Positions 1 through 7,320 of a stretch of DNA of 54,081 nt are shown one piece after another (positions within the stretch are counted from its first letter, which is position 1; the number at the start of each line of letters is the position of its first letter). Location of the stretch: NCBI RefSeq assembly GCF_001875325.1, contig NZ_MDDC01000019.1, positions 1-54,081 of the forward strand, read 5' to 3'. A program made the translations under genes and the position numbers. The DNA comes from Neomoorella thermoacetica. GTDB lineage: Bacteria > Bacillota > DSM-521 > Neomoorellales > Neomoorellaceae. Below the pieces are notes generated by a model. It saw nothing but the letters and a program-made list of their open reading frames with translations, did not search any database and had not been told where the DNA came from.

Positions 1-242
1 TTTTTGCTGCAGTGGATACCCTCCCTGCCCAGCTGCTTTTGTATACGGGGACTGCCATACGTTTTACGGCTCTTGTTGTAGATATTCAAAATCTTTTCTT
101 TGATAATTTCATCCTGGCTCCGGCGTTGGCTTACAGGCCTTTTTAGCCAGCGGTAATATCCTGTCCGGGACACCTTTAAAACTCGGCACATCGTCTCGAC
201 ACGGAAAGTTCCCGTGTGCTCCCGGATAAACCGATACTTCAT
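1..242 (-). CDS. IS3-family transposase OrfB, N-terminal part only (cut by window edge)
   Basis: Translation from the ATG at 242 gives a continuous frame to the window edge, about 80 residues: [11 protein letters not shown], then [18 protein letters not shown] and [13 protein letters not shown]. This is the N-terminal region of IS3/IS150-type OrfB, upstream of the DDE integrase core, with the family signature YGSPRI. The catalytic residues would lie left of the window. The ATG overlaps the orfA stop (ATGA), typical of translational coupling. Confidence 0.85.
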   Translation of the reverse strand, partial: MKYRFIREHTGTFRVETMCRVLKVSRTGYYRWLKRPVSQRRSQDEIIKEKILNIYNKSRKTYGSPRIQKQLGREGIHCSK

Positions 243-550
243 TTCGGCATTTTGGAGAAGATGGCCACAGCTTTTTTTAAGATATCCCGTTCCTCCTGGG
301 CTATCGCCAGCTCTTTTTTCAGGCGGCGGTTTTCCTCTTCAAGATCGGTACCGCGCATCTGCTTTCCTATACCGGGAAAGGCGCGTTCTCCATACTTTAC
401 CTGCTCTCTTCGCCACCTGTTGAGCATGCTACTGTTGATCCCCAGGTCCCGGGCAATCTGGCTGGTAGTTTTGCCGCTGGTGCGGCATAGTTCGACGGCA
501 TTTCGCTTGAATTCTTCATCATATTTTCGTCTGGAATCCCCCATGGACAC
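239..550 (-). CDS. IS3-family transposase OrfA (DNA-binding subunit)
   Basis: This 103-residue protein is the helix-turn-helix half of an IS3-family transposase. Residues about 8-50 form the HTH_Tnp_1 fold ([26 protein letters not shown]). Residues about 70-100 form a leucine-zipper-like coiled coil ([20 protein letters not shown]) that in this family pairs OrfA with OrfAB. Its stop codon overlaps the start of orfB as ATGA, so orfB can be made by coupling or by -1 frameshifting as in other IS3 elements. Length is normal, with no break, and the gene may still be functional if the missing left end is intact. Confidence 0.9.
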   Translation of the reverse strand: MSMGDSRRKYDEEFKRNAVELCRTSGKTTSQIARDLGINSSMLNRWRREQVKYGERAFPGIGKQMRGTDLEEENRRLKKELAIAQEERDILKKAVAIFSKMPK

Positions 551-609
551 AACGCCTCCTTGCTCTGATGATACACTCTTAACTCTGTGTCCTACAAATC
601 GGGGGAGGG

Positions 610-1899
610 TCAGTAGTTAATCGCCTGCCCAAAGGAGCTTTTGGGCAGCACCCGGGATTTCTGGCTTTTAAGCCACGCCAAAAAGGCGTCCAGCACTGGT
701 TTGCTGCGCACCTGGCGGAGTTGATAGCGTTCCTCCGGTGTTTTATCTTTCAAGTCGCGTTCAATGGTAAAGAGCCGGTTACAGAACTCCAGCCCCTCCC
801 GGGCGGCTACCGCTGCAGTGCGTTTATCTTCCGGCAGGGCCTTTAAGGCTTCGTCGAACTTGCGCCGGGCATGGGCCCAGCAGCCGACCAGGGTGACATC
901 CGGCAGTTCGTTGTAGCCGGCGTAGCCGTCGACGTGTAGATAACCCTTAAAACCTGCCAGGAATCGGCGGGGGTGTTTGCTGGCCCTGGTGGTCTGGTAG
1001 TCGTAAAGGATGATGGGGGGGCCATCCCGCCCGGTACGGTAAAGCCAGAGGAATGACTTGGTGGCAGCTTCCCTTCCCGGTTCTCTCAGGACCTGTAAGG
1101 TTGTCTCGTCGGCATGGAGGATATCTCTTTTAAGCAGGTATTCATGGAGGCGGTCATAAATATGCGTTAACCAGGTGTTCGCCCCGCGGAGCACCCAGTT
1201 GGCCAGGGTCTGGCGGGAGAGTTCAAGTCCCAAACCTTTAAACTGCTGCTCCTGGCGGTAGAGAGGTAACCCCGCCCCGTATTTCTGGGTCATGATGTAG
1301 GCCAGGAGGGAAGGGGATACGGGGCTCCCAGGAAGTACGGGAGCCGGCATGGGAGCGGTAACAACAGGGGTAGCTATCTCCTCCCGCTCGCAATGGCGGC
1401 AGACATAGACGTAGCGCACATGTTTAACCACTTTTACCTGGGCCGGGATTATTTTTAGCTCCTGCCGCACCTCGGTGCTCATCTCATGTAAAGGGCCGCC
1501 GCAGGCAGGGCAGACCTGCTCTTCTGCCGGCAGGCGGTGTTCGACTATTTCTACCGGTAGATCTTCCAGGTTCATCTCCCGGCGGCTGCGCGTTTTACGG
1601 CGCTGGTAGGTGATGGTCTCTAAATCCGGTTCAGGCGCCTCCGGCCGGGCTGCTACTTACGCCTCATTAAAAAGCATAAGCTGCTCTGGTACTCTGGTAA
1701 AGGTTTCAGTCCGTTCGCTTGAAGCCCCAAACTGCCGCTTCTTGCTTAAACGGAGCTGCTCCATAAACCAGTTTAATTTAGCCGTCAGTTCGGCGTTTTG
1801 CTGTTCCAGCGCTCTACACTTTTCTTCCAGCTGAAGGTAACGGCTCTGGAGCTCTTCTATATTCATGGCGGCGATGGATGGCGAAGTGTTAGTGTTCAT
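610..1899 (-). pseudogene. tnpC: IS66 transposase TnpC, interrupted by a stop codon and by the IS3 element
   Basis: Two open stretches, 1899-1657 (80 codons) and 1575-610, lie in the same frame. The codons between them read as normal IS66 sequence ([20 protein letters not shown]) apart from one TAA at 1659-1657, so this is a nonsense mutation, not a frameshift. The first part holds the N-terminal coiled coil (LQLEEKCRALEQQNAELTAK). The second holds the zinc-binding segment (CPACGG, CRHC) and the DDE_Tnp_IS66 core ([29 protein letters not shown]). It stops at SSFGQAINY where IS3 sequence begins, so the last part of the catalytic domain, with the final acidic residue, is missing. Confidence 0.9.
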
Positions 1900-1979
1900 G
1901 CATTAATGATTCGACGAATCCCGCCAAATTCCTCTAGAATCAACCACAAAGAGAAAATATTTCTTGCTGGCGATTGCTA

Positions 1980-2342
1980 TTACAGGATGGTGCGTGCTTT
2001 CACCTCGGGATGGGCCTGGGGCTGTTTCAGTGGGAGGCCATCCAGCAGCCAGCGCAACTCCCGGCGGCTAATGGTAATAGTTGAGGAAGAAGTAGCATCA
2101 TCTTGAGGCCATACGAATTTGCCCTTCTCCAGCCGGCGGTAATAAAGCCAGAAGCCGTTGTGCTCCCAGTGGAGGATCTTTAGTTTATCCCTATTTCGGT
2201 TGCAGAAGACAAAAAGGCAGGGGGAGAAGGGGTCCAGTTCGAACCCTTCCTTGACCAGTACCGCCAGGCCGTCAATGGACTTACGCAGGTCGGTGGCGCC
2301 GCAGGCGAGATAAACCCGGTCGATGCCAATTTCACCTAGCAT
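1980..2342 (-). CDS. tnpB: IS66-family accessory protein TnpB (Orf2-like)
   Basis: This 120-residue protein matches the IS66 Orf2/TnpB family along its whole length: GATDLRKSIDGLA near residue 17, then LFVFCNRNRDKLKIL and the WLYYRRLEKGKFVWP segment. TnpB is needed for transposition of IS66 elements, but its biochemical role is not settled. It overlaps tnpA by a few bases. Reading frame and length are normal, so only tnpC has decayed in this element. Confidence 0.92.
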   Translation of the reverse strand: MLGEIGIDRVYLACGATDLRKSIDGLAVLVKEGFELDPFSPCLFVFCNRNRDKLKILHWEHNGFWLYYRRLEKGKFVWPQDDATSSSTITISRRELRWLLDGLPLKQPQAHPEVKARTIL

Positions 2343-2662
2343 AACTCTACCAGGACCCGGACCACCTGAGAAAGCAAGGCGGGATCAAAGCCGGGCTTTA
2401 CTTCGATGCTGACCGGTCCTACATTAACCAGTAAAGCGTGGCCCTGTTCTATAGAAGCCTGCTTACTTATTTCTACCGGCAGCCACCGGGTTGATTGGGG
2501 GGATAGAACGCCTTCCTGGTCTTTATACTTCCGCAGCCAGTACCATAACTGCCTGGGGCTAATGCCCTCATGGGTGGCACACCATTCTCTGACGCTCTGC
2601 CCGCTCATCTTATATTCGGCTATCCGGGTTAACCATAGTTCCTGCAGTTCGGCTTTGGTCAT
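2336..2662 (-). CDS. tnpA: IS66-family protein TnpA
   Basis: This 108-residue protein is the first gene of the IS66 element. Residues 1-50 form a helix-turn-helix region (LWLTRIAEYKMSGQSVREWC, then GISPRQLWYWLRKYK) as in TnpA of IS66 elements. A good Shine-Dalgarno (GGAGGGAG) lies just upstream of the ATG. About 85 bases separate the start from the element terminus at 2749. The gene appears intact and may supply TnpA for other IS66 copies. Confidence 0.88.
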   Translation of the reverse strand: MTKAELQELWLTRIAEYKMSGQSVREWCATHEGISPRQLWYWLRKYKDQEGVLSPQSTRWLPVEISKQASIEQGHALLVNVGPVSIEVKPGFDPALLSQVVRVLVELC

Positions 2663-2754
2663 ATAAATAATCTCCCTCCTTGGTGTTCTTGTGGGAGATT
2701 ATCCTATAAATCTTGCTACGGTTCCAGGTGGGTTGTGTTTGACGCTTACGTTAA

Positions 2755-2967
2755 AAAGGCGACCGCACCGTCAAGGCCATTGAGGGCCGCAAGCTTTACC
2801 TTGATAAATTCGATAAAAACCTGGGCAACGTTTTTTTAGACTGGGAGCGCGCCCGCCTGTCCGCTAAGGATGGAACCGAGTACACCGGAAGCGGGTTGAA
2901 GGTAGGCTCTAAAGTCGAGATAACCTGCCTGGACTGGGATAAGGTGCTGGACATTAAAATTCTATAA
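2755..2967 (+). pseudogene. 3' remnant of an unrecognised gene cut by the IS66 element
   Basis: Directly right of the IS66 terminus an open plus-strand frame of 70 codons has no start but a clean TAA at 2965-2967. It reads KGDRTVKAIEGRKLYL, then NVFLDWERARLSAKD and SKVEITCLDWDKVL. It is followed at once by an inverted repeat, as expected for the end of a gene. I do not recognise the family. The GC content and codon use look like the core genome, so this is probably a native gene disrupted by IS66. No ribosome-binding site or start is available here. Confidence 0.55.
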
Positions 2968-2970
2968 AAA

Positions 2971-3001
2971 CGGGCCGCAATATGCCCGTTCCTGCGGCCC
3001 G
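2971..3001 (+). terminator. Possible terminator hairpin after the truncated gene
   Basis: Perfect 9-bp inverted repeat (cgggccgca at 2971-2979, tgcggcccg at 2993-3001) three bases after the stop codon at 2967. There is no clear T-run, so it may be weak or Rho-assisted. The following 180 bases up to 3181 are AT-rich and show no gene. Confidence 0.4.
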
Positions 3002-3181
3002 CCTGCATATTTAAAGTCCTGAAATCAGCCACTTCAAGAAGCACCCACCTTCAGGCACATAACTCCACTTTTTCTTTTATTAGACATTGAAAATCAGGTT
3101 TGTTTGTAATAACAATGGTTTAAACGTTACATGTTATTTTTCTGCACATAAAATATGTTAATCTAAAGCACAAACTGTGTT

Positions 3182-4291
3182 TTACTCATTTGTAATAGCT
3201 AAAATATCTCGGCCTGTTAAGCGATATAAATTAGCTTTCAAGGTCATGTAATTAACGGTGAAAGATTCTAAGTTTGCTACGTCCTTTGCAAATTGTGCTT
3301 CTGCTTGCTTCAGCTGATCTAACGTTCCAACTCCAACTTTATATTGTAATTCAGCAAGCCTTATTTTTTCCTCGCTAACTTTTTTATTAGTAACCATTGT
3401 AATATATTGATCTTGTAAGGTTTGAAGCTGATGGCAAATTTGCCTAACTTGTTCTTTTATACTTGCCGTTTTACTTTCTATTACTGCCTGTTGTTTATAA
3501 ACATCTTTAATTTCAACATCAAATTTTTTAAAATTGCCGCCTAAGTCATAGGGAAAATCAATATCCCACTGTTCGGCTTCTAATTGCTTTTGAGCTGTAA
3601 ATATATCATAGCTATTTAGCACACCTTTTTCTGCTTCAACATCCTCATTTATATTTTGCATAGGCACATAACTTATTTTTTCAATATCATAGCGCTCGTT
3701 TAGAGGCCTCCCCATTAATCTGTTTAAAACTTCATATGCATTATCTACAGCTATTTTAGCATTTTCCATACTATCTTGAGCGTTTTTTAAAGCCAATTCC
3801 GCACTTTCTTTTTCAACTTGCAGCCCCATACCCGCCATTAAACGTGCATTTGCAATACGTAAAGCACTTTCTGCGCTTTCTTTATTAATTTCGGCACTTT
3901 TTAAGTTCTCTATTTTCCCCTGGAGATCTAGAAATGCTTTCGTAACATCAAGCATAACTTGTTTTTTGGTTTCCTCTTCACCACGAGTTAAAATTTGCCA
4001 CTGCATATCTGCCTTTAAGAGGCTCACCCATAAAGAATCACCTTCAGGATTGCCCCCGCCACCAGGTATAAATCTAACTTTATCAGCAATATCCCTTCTT
4101 TGTTCAAGAGCTTTTGCCACATCTTCCTCTGCTGCTATTAAATCTTTGCTATTTTTTAAAGCCACATTAATAGCGTCGTTTAATGTCAATTTTGTTTGGG
4201 AGCTATTATCTGCATAGCTTATACCCATCAAACATGTTATTCCAACCATTGTTACGGCTAAAACCATAAGAACTTTCCTAAATCGCGACAT
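3182..4291 (-). CDS. TolC-like outer membrane efflux family protein with minimal barrel segments
   Basis: A 369-residue secreted protein with a signal peptide (about residues 1-27, cut after GISYA). Two long helical-hairpin repeats follow: residues about 35-75 plus 105-200, and about 225-360, with typical TolC/OEP phrases (LTLNDAINVALKNSKDL, ARLMAGMGLQVEKESAELAL, LQYKVGVGTLDQLKQAEAQF). TolC proteins form the exit duct of MacAB, RND or type I exporters. Here the segments that normally hold the membrane beta strands are only about 25-35 residues each, so a full beta barrel is doubtful. SD GGAGGGGAAAGC precedes the ATG. The gene is clearly AT-richer than its neighbours, which hints at transfer. 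Partner systems could be the MacAB or RND genes in this window. Confidence 0.8.
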   Translation of the reverse strand: MSRFRKVLMVLAVTMVGITCLMGISYADNSSQTKLTLNDAINVALKNSKDLIAAEEDVAKALEQRRDIADKVRFIPGGGGNPEGDSLWVSLLKADMQWQILTRGEEETKKQVMLDVTKAFLDLQGKIENLKSAEINKESAESALRIANARLMAGMGLQVEKESAELALKNAQDSMENAKIAVDNAYEVLNRLMGRPLNERYDIEKISYVPMQNINEDVEAEKGVLNSYDIFTAQKQLEAEQWDIDFPYDLGGNFKKFDVEIKDVYKQQAVIESKTASIKEQVRQICHQLQTLQDQYITMVTNKKVSEEKIRLAELQYKVGVGTLDQLKQAEAQFAKDVANLESFTVNYMTLKANLYRLTGRDILAITNE

Positions 4292-4327
4292 GCTTTCCCC
4301 TCCAATGAACAGACCTTTACAAAGTAA

Positions 4328-4357
4328 ATAAAAAGGGCCGGCAAAAACCGACCCCTT
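4328..4357 (-). terminator. Intrinsic terminator after the large secreted CAO-domain protein
   Basis: Minus-strand stem AAGGGGTCGGT / GCCGGCCCTT with a single bulge, followed by TTTTATTT. It lies between the stop at 4370 and the tolC-like gene at 4291. No separate promoter for the tolC-like gene is obvious in the remaining 36 bases, so that gene may depend on read-through. Confidence 0.7.
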
Positions 4358-4369
4358 ATAGATACTTCC

Positions 4370-6568
4370 TTACAGGCTTAGGGTAACGGTTTGAGTTGCT
4401 TCATCCCACTGAACATTAGCACCAAAGGCGTATTGAGCAATCCAGCGGAAGGGAAGCATCAACCGACCCGGAGCAACGTTGAGAGCTGGTACATCCATCT
4501 TTATGGAAGCACCATTTACTGTCATAATATCGCTACCCTCTTTAACCTGGACAACAATGCCGTTCCTAATCAAAGTCGCCGTCTTAGTCTCATCGTTCCA
4601 GGCTATATTTTGGACACCCAGAGCCTCGGCAACATATCTTACTGGCAGATAGGTGCGGTTATCCTGGATAAAGGGAGCTGCATCTAAAGTTTTTTCAACG
4701 CCACTAATGGTGTACTTGTAGTCACCAATCTTGAATACAGCAGTTGCCTTTGTCTCTACAGGAGCAGGAGTAATAACCTTTGCAACTGTAGCTTTTACTA
4801 CATAGTCATTACCAGGGAAGTATCCCTGATTCTCGATTAAAGCATTACCACCAATTTTTAACTGCAAAGCTCCTTCAGCAACACTACGGTCAACATTTAA
4901 TTTAATGTTAGAGACATTGATTGTTGATGGGGTAGTACTCGTTGCTTTAATCCTAACGGCCGCAATACTATCATTGGCCTCTAATACGACATCGCCAATG
5001 ACTACGTCGCCTTCTTTTACGCTAAATGATGGTTTCTCTGCAAAAGTTACGCCAGACGGAGTTATCAAAGCCACATAACCATCATAGTGATAGGCACCTT
5101 CAGTAACGGTGGCAGCCATATTCTCTTTTAAGGTTTCAGTAATATCCAGATCTGCTACTACTTGCCCCTGTCTGCCGATAATTACCTCAGGTGTTCCTGA
5201 CGGTTTTACTTCAACAGAAGGTTTTACTTCTGCCACCTTAACTGTACCACTGACACCAGCAGTACCGCCCACTTCAATCTCTAAAGGACCCACGAAATCG
5301 GGAGCAACGGTAATTTTTCCACCTTTGAATACTATTGTAGTAGCCTCGGATCCTTTACTCTGTGTATTAACAATGGCCTTTACCTGGCGACCATCAGATC
5401 CTACGGATTGCATTGTATTATCTTTAAGCGTGAAGTTAGGTGCATCAGAATCCCCACTGGAATAGTAAGGGTTCTCAGTCCATTTGGCTTTTTCCGGTAA
5501 GGTAAAGGTTATTGTCCGGTTGGCAACTAGAGTCCCCGGCATATCTTCTTTTATAAGAATTTTTCCGAGTTCCTGATCTAGTTTCCCTGCAGTAATATCT
5601 TTGACATCATTACATTCTACTGAGGCCTTATATTCACCATAATTAGCGACAGTTAAAGTAGATGGAGATACGGAGGTTTTACCACTAAAGGTTACATCTA
5701 CATTACCCGTCTTTGCAAGGGTGGTGTCAACTTTTACAGTGCCAGTGACCTGGACAATTGCGCTGCTGCTACTCTTTGTTGTAACAGGTATAACAGCAGT
5801 TCTATCAGAATCTTCAAAAGTAATAGTACCAAACACAGGACCATCGCTAGTTAAACTTGATGCACTAACTGTGGCTTTATCCCAGGTAAAACCGTTCGGT
5901 AATTTAATCTTTATGCTTGAGGAATCCTGTTCGATTGCTTCTGCCAAGCTTTCCTCAAAGCGGATTGTAACGCTACCACCTTGATCGCTAAACGTGGGAA
6001 TATCAATAGCACTGGCTGTCACATTGCCACTTTTTGCCCTGGCAATAACAACACTTCCGCTAGAGAACTGGTTACTACCCTTAAAAAATACTAAGCTTAC
6101 ATCGCCATTGGCTGCATCTTTCCCATAAAACTTCGCCTTAATTTGTACACTTACAGGTTTGGGACCAGCTTGTGTAGGTACAGAAATTTTATAGGTTTGA
6201 TAATAACCATTAGCGGTCTTTGAACCTATAGGGGTTACTGTCGCCGCGTAAACACCGTTACTTACAGTGTCGTCTTGTATTACAGTAACGGTTGGAGTGC
6301 TTGTGAATTCCAATACTTTATTGTTAGAATCATGTACTTCAATCAAGACATCAGATGGTTCTGGTACGTAGGGATCAAACTTTGCTTGAACAGTAGCGCC
6401 TTCTTGATCAGCAGCAGTATCAGAACTAGGATTAAAGGATTTTACGTTTGTTATTGCTTCATAAGTCGTTGCCGCGCTCGCCGGGGCGGCCAGGGGTACC
6501 ATCAGGCCTACCAGCATGGCCAAGGTGAGAAGGATGGAAATCCATTTCTTCCTGGTTTTTAACAACAC
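4370..6568 (-). CDS. Large secreted surface protein with C-terminal copper-amine-oxidase-N domain
   Basis: Start taken as GTG at 6568 because SD AAGGAGGG lies 5 bases upstream and a signal peptide follows immediately (RKKWISILLTLAMLVGLMVP, cleavage near APASA); the frame stays open further up only by chance. The mature protein of about 700 residues is rich in Val, Thr, Ser and short beta-strand patterns, like S-layer or adhesin-type stalks. The last 120 residues hold two copies of the PF07833-type motif (RTYLPVRYVAEALGV and RLMLPFRWIAQYAFG with VTLSL at the end). This domain is common on clostridial surface proteins and does not imply oxidase activity. AT-rich relative to flanks. An ECF-type promoter lies 234 bases upstream. 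Confidence 0.8.
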   Translation of the reverse strand: MLLKTRKKWISILLTLAMLVGLMVPLAAPASAATTYEAITNVKSFNPSSDTAADQEGATVQAKFDPYVPEPSDVLIEVHDSNNKVLEFTSTPTVTVIQDDTVSNGVYAATVTPIGSKTANGYYQTYKISVPTQAGPKPVSVQIKAKFYGKDAANGDVSLVFFKGSNQFSSGSVVIARAKSGNVTASAIDIPTFSDQGGSVTIRFEESLAEAIEQDSSSIKIKLPNGFTWDKATVSASSLTSDGPVFGTITFEDSDRTAVIPVTTKSSSSAIVQVTGTVKVDTTLAKTGNVDVTFSGKTSVSPSTLTVANYGEYKASVECNDVKDITAGKLDQELGKILIKEDMPGTLVANRTITFTLPEKAKWTENPYYSSGDSDAPNFTLKDNTMQSVGSDGRQVKAIVNTQSKGSEATTIVFKGGKITVAPDFVGPLEIEVGGTAGVSGTVKVAEVKPSVEVKPSGTPEVIIGRQGQVVADLDITETLKENMAATVTEGAYHYDGYVALITPSGVTFAEKPSFSVKEGDVVIGDVVLEANDSIAAVRIKATSTTPSTINVSNIKLNVDRSVAEGALQLKIGGNALIENQGYFPGNDYVVKATVAKVITPAPVETKATAVFKIGDYKYTISGVEKTLDAAPFIQDNRTYLPVRYVAEALGVQNIAWNDETKTATLIRNGIVVQVKEGSDIMTVNGASIKMDVPALNVAPGRLMLPFRWIAQYAFGANVQWDEATQTVTLSL

Positions 6569-6795
6569 TTTTCCCTCCTTGAGTTTTTGCCCGTATGTAG
6601 GGCGGCTTGCTGTTTGCTTTTCGGCCCGGGCGGCCTCTTGACCCCGTCGTTCCCTCCTTTGCCTTTTTTTCGCGACAGTTGCTGCGAATAAGTGGTGCCG
6701 TTGGTACTGCGTCGGGTAGAGATACCCAGGAGAGGAATATTCTACGCCGCCCTCCAGTTTTCCTGCTGGGATGGACGGCCTTTCCTCACCCAACC
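6569..6795 (-). other. Long 5' leader of the large surface protein
   Basis: If transcription starts just after the -10 at 6802, the mRNA has a leader of about 225 bases with unusually high GC next to an AT-rich gene. It is open in frame with the gene but lacks a ribosome site of its own. It contains short hairpins (for example GGGTA...TACCC around 6712-6724). I could not match it to a known riboswitch. S-layer genes often have long, stable leaders, which would be the simplest explanation. Confidence 0.4.
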
Positions 6796-6801
6796 AGTTA
6801 T

Positions 6802-6831
6802 TTAGACACCCTCAGGTGCCGAAAAGTTCCC
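6802..6831 (-). promoter_or_regulatory. ECF-sigma-type promoter of the large surface protein
   Basis: Minus strand: -35 GGGAAC (6831-6826), 18-base spacer, -10 GTCTAA (6807-6802). The same hexamers with the same spacing, plus similar first spacer bases (TTTTCGGC versus TTTTTGGC), lie upstream of the ECF sigma gene at 12145-12174. An AT-rich stretch (AAAATTTTTTA) precedes it. I infer control by that sigma factor. Confidence 0.7.
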
Positions 6832-6877
6832 GAGTCAAAAATTTTTTACCGGCGATTTTGGCGGGAAGTGGCAAGCC

Positions 6878-6898
6878 GGGTTAAACCATGCTTAACCC
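6878..6898. promoter_or_regulatory. Inverted repeat, possible regulator-binding site
   Basis: gggttaa and ttaaccc, perfect 7-base arms 7 bases apart, about 50 bases upstream of the ECF-type promoter at 6831. It could bind a dimeric regulator; no family can be named from the sequence. Confidence 0.35.
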
Positions 6899-6980
6899 CT
6901 CTTGCCGGGTTCTCCCCGCCTTCACTCCGCTTCCACTCCGTTTTATGGACGTATAGTGCATAAAGTTAAACTTAAGGGTG

Positions 6981-7238
6981 GCAGGACACGAAAGAAAAAA
7001 TAAGGCAAATGGCGGAGGAGAAGCCGCCCATGACCGGGGCGGCCCCGGAGTGAGAGGTATGGAGTGCCGCAAGGCAAGGGAGTCCTTCTCGCCGTGAACG
7101 CCGCAAGCCCGGGGGAAAAGAAAAAACTCGCCAGGAAGGCGAGATCCTGGAGCATCCGCCCCCCGAAACGAGGCCGGCAAGAAACAGGTAATCATCTTAT
7201 GGCTGGAGACAATGAGGGACCGCGAGGTCCCTTGTTTT
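6981..7238 (+). pseudogene. Collapsed second copy of the ECF sigma / anti-sigma operon
   Basis: This 258-base stretch is close to 12741-12853 (end of the sigma gene, start of the anti-sigma gene) joined directly to about 13818-13967 (end of the anti-sigma gene and its terminator). Shared landmarks are ggcggaggagaagccgccc, gtgagaggtatggagtgccg and taatcatcttatggctggag. The first part differs at only a few bases per hundred. An internal deletion of roughly 960 bases removed most of the anti-sigma gene, and the sigma gene lacks everything but its last 20 codons. At the junction the anti-sigma frame hits TGA (ECRKARESFSP stop). It is therefore a fossil duplicate, not a gene. Confidence 0.85.
7213..7238 (+). 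terminator. Relict terminator of the collapsed sigma operon copy
   Basis: agggacc gcga ggtccct followed by tgtttt, the same hairpin as at 13948-13976 but with a shortened T-run. It may still stop plus-strand transcription. Confidence 0.55.
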
Positions 7239-7320
7239 AATGGCTGCTATATAGTTTAAAGCCAAACTGCTTAAAAAGAGCATTAACTTCTGTACTCCTG
7301 GATATATCAGCGTCCCCCAT
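7237..7320 (-). CDS. Possible 27-residue ORF coupled to hicB (or a truncated gene start)
   Basis: The hicB stop overlaps an ATG (TAATG at 7322-7318) that opens a 27-codon frame, MGDADISRSTEVNALF then KQFGFKLYSSH, ending in TAA at 7237-7239. The frame stops just where sequence homologous to the sigma-operon terminator begins, so it may be the start of a longer gene cut by the duplication junction. I do not recognise it. AGAAGGG upstream is a usable ribosome site. Confidence 0.3.
   Translation of the reverse strand: MGDADISRSTEVNALFKQFGFKLYSSH

Larger units (their letters stand above)
1..612 (-). mobile_element. IS3-family insertion sequence, partial (left window edge)
   Basis: The element reads leftwards: terminus TGACCCTCCCCC at 612-601, then orfA (550-239) and the start of orfB (242 to the window edge). 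The two frames overlap at ATGA, the usual IS3-family layout. Its right terminus lies exactly where the reading frame of an IS66 transposase breaks off (the TGA that ends that frame is the first three bases of the element), so this IS3 element jumped into a resident IS66 copy. The other end and the target duplication are outside the window. Confidence 0.85.
613..2749 (-). mobile_element. IS66-family insertion sequence, truncated at its 3' side by the IS3 element
   Basis: Genes run leftwards in the order tnpA (2662-2336), tnpB (2342-1980), tnpC (1899-610), the standard IS66 layout. The left terminus begins GTAAGCGTCAAAC on the minus strand at 2749, the typical GTAAGCG end of the family. The 3' end of tnpC and the right terminus are lost at the IS3 insertion point, and tnpC also carries an internal stop, so the element should be dead as an autonomous unit. 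Bases just outside the left end (about 2750-2757, gttaaaaa) may be one half of the 8-base target duplication. Confidence 0.85.

Noticed and set aside
1576-1656. Frameshift between the two parts of the IS66 tnpC
   Set aside because: Both parts are in the same frame and the codons between them read normally; only a TAA separates them.
2796-3044. 82-codon minus-strand frame right of the IS66 element
   Set aside because: It runs antisense through the gene remnant and its hairpin and lacks a ribosome site; the plus-strand remnant reads better.
6569-6793. Upstream start for the large surface protein (frame open to 6793)
   Set aside because: The GTG at 6568 has a strong ribosome site and is followed at once by a signal peptide; the upstream frame has none and lies in the leader.
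6569-6830. Known riboswitch or RNase P-like RNA in this leader
   Set aside because: A GAGGAAAG string resembles a piece of RNase P RNA, but none of the other conserved segments of that RNA, nor of c-di-GMP, c-di-AMP or cobalamin riboswitches, could be found.
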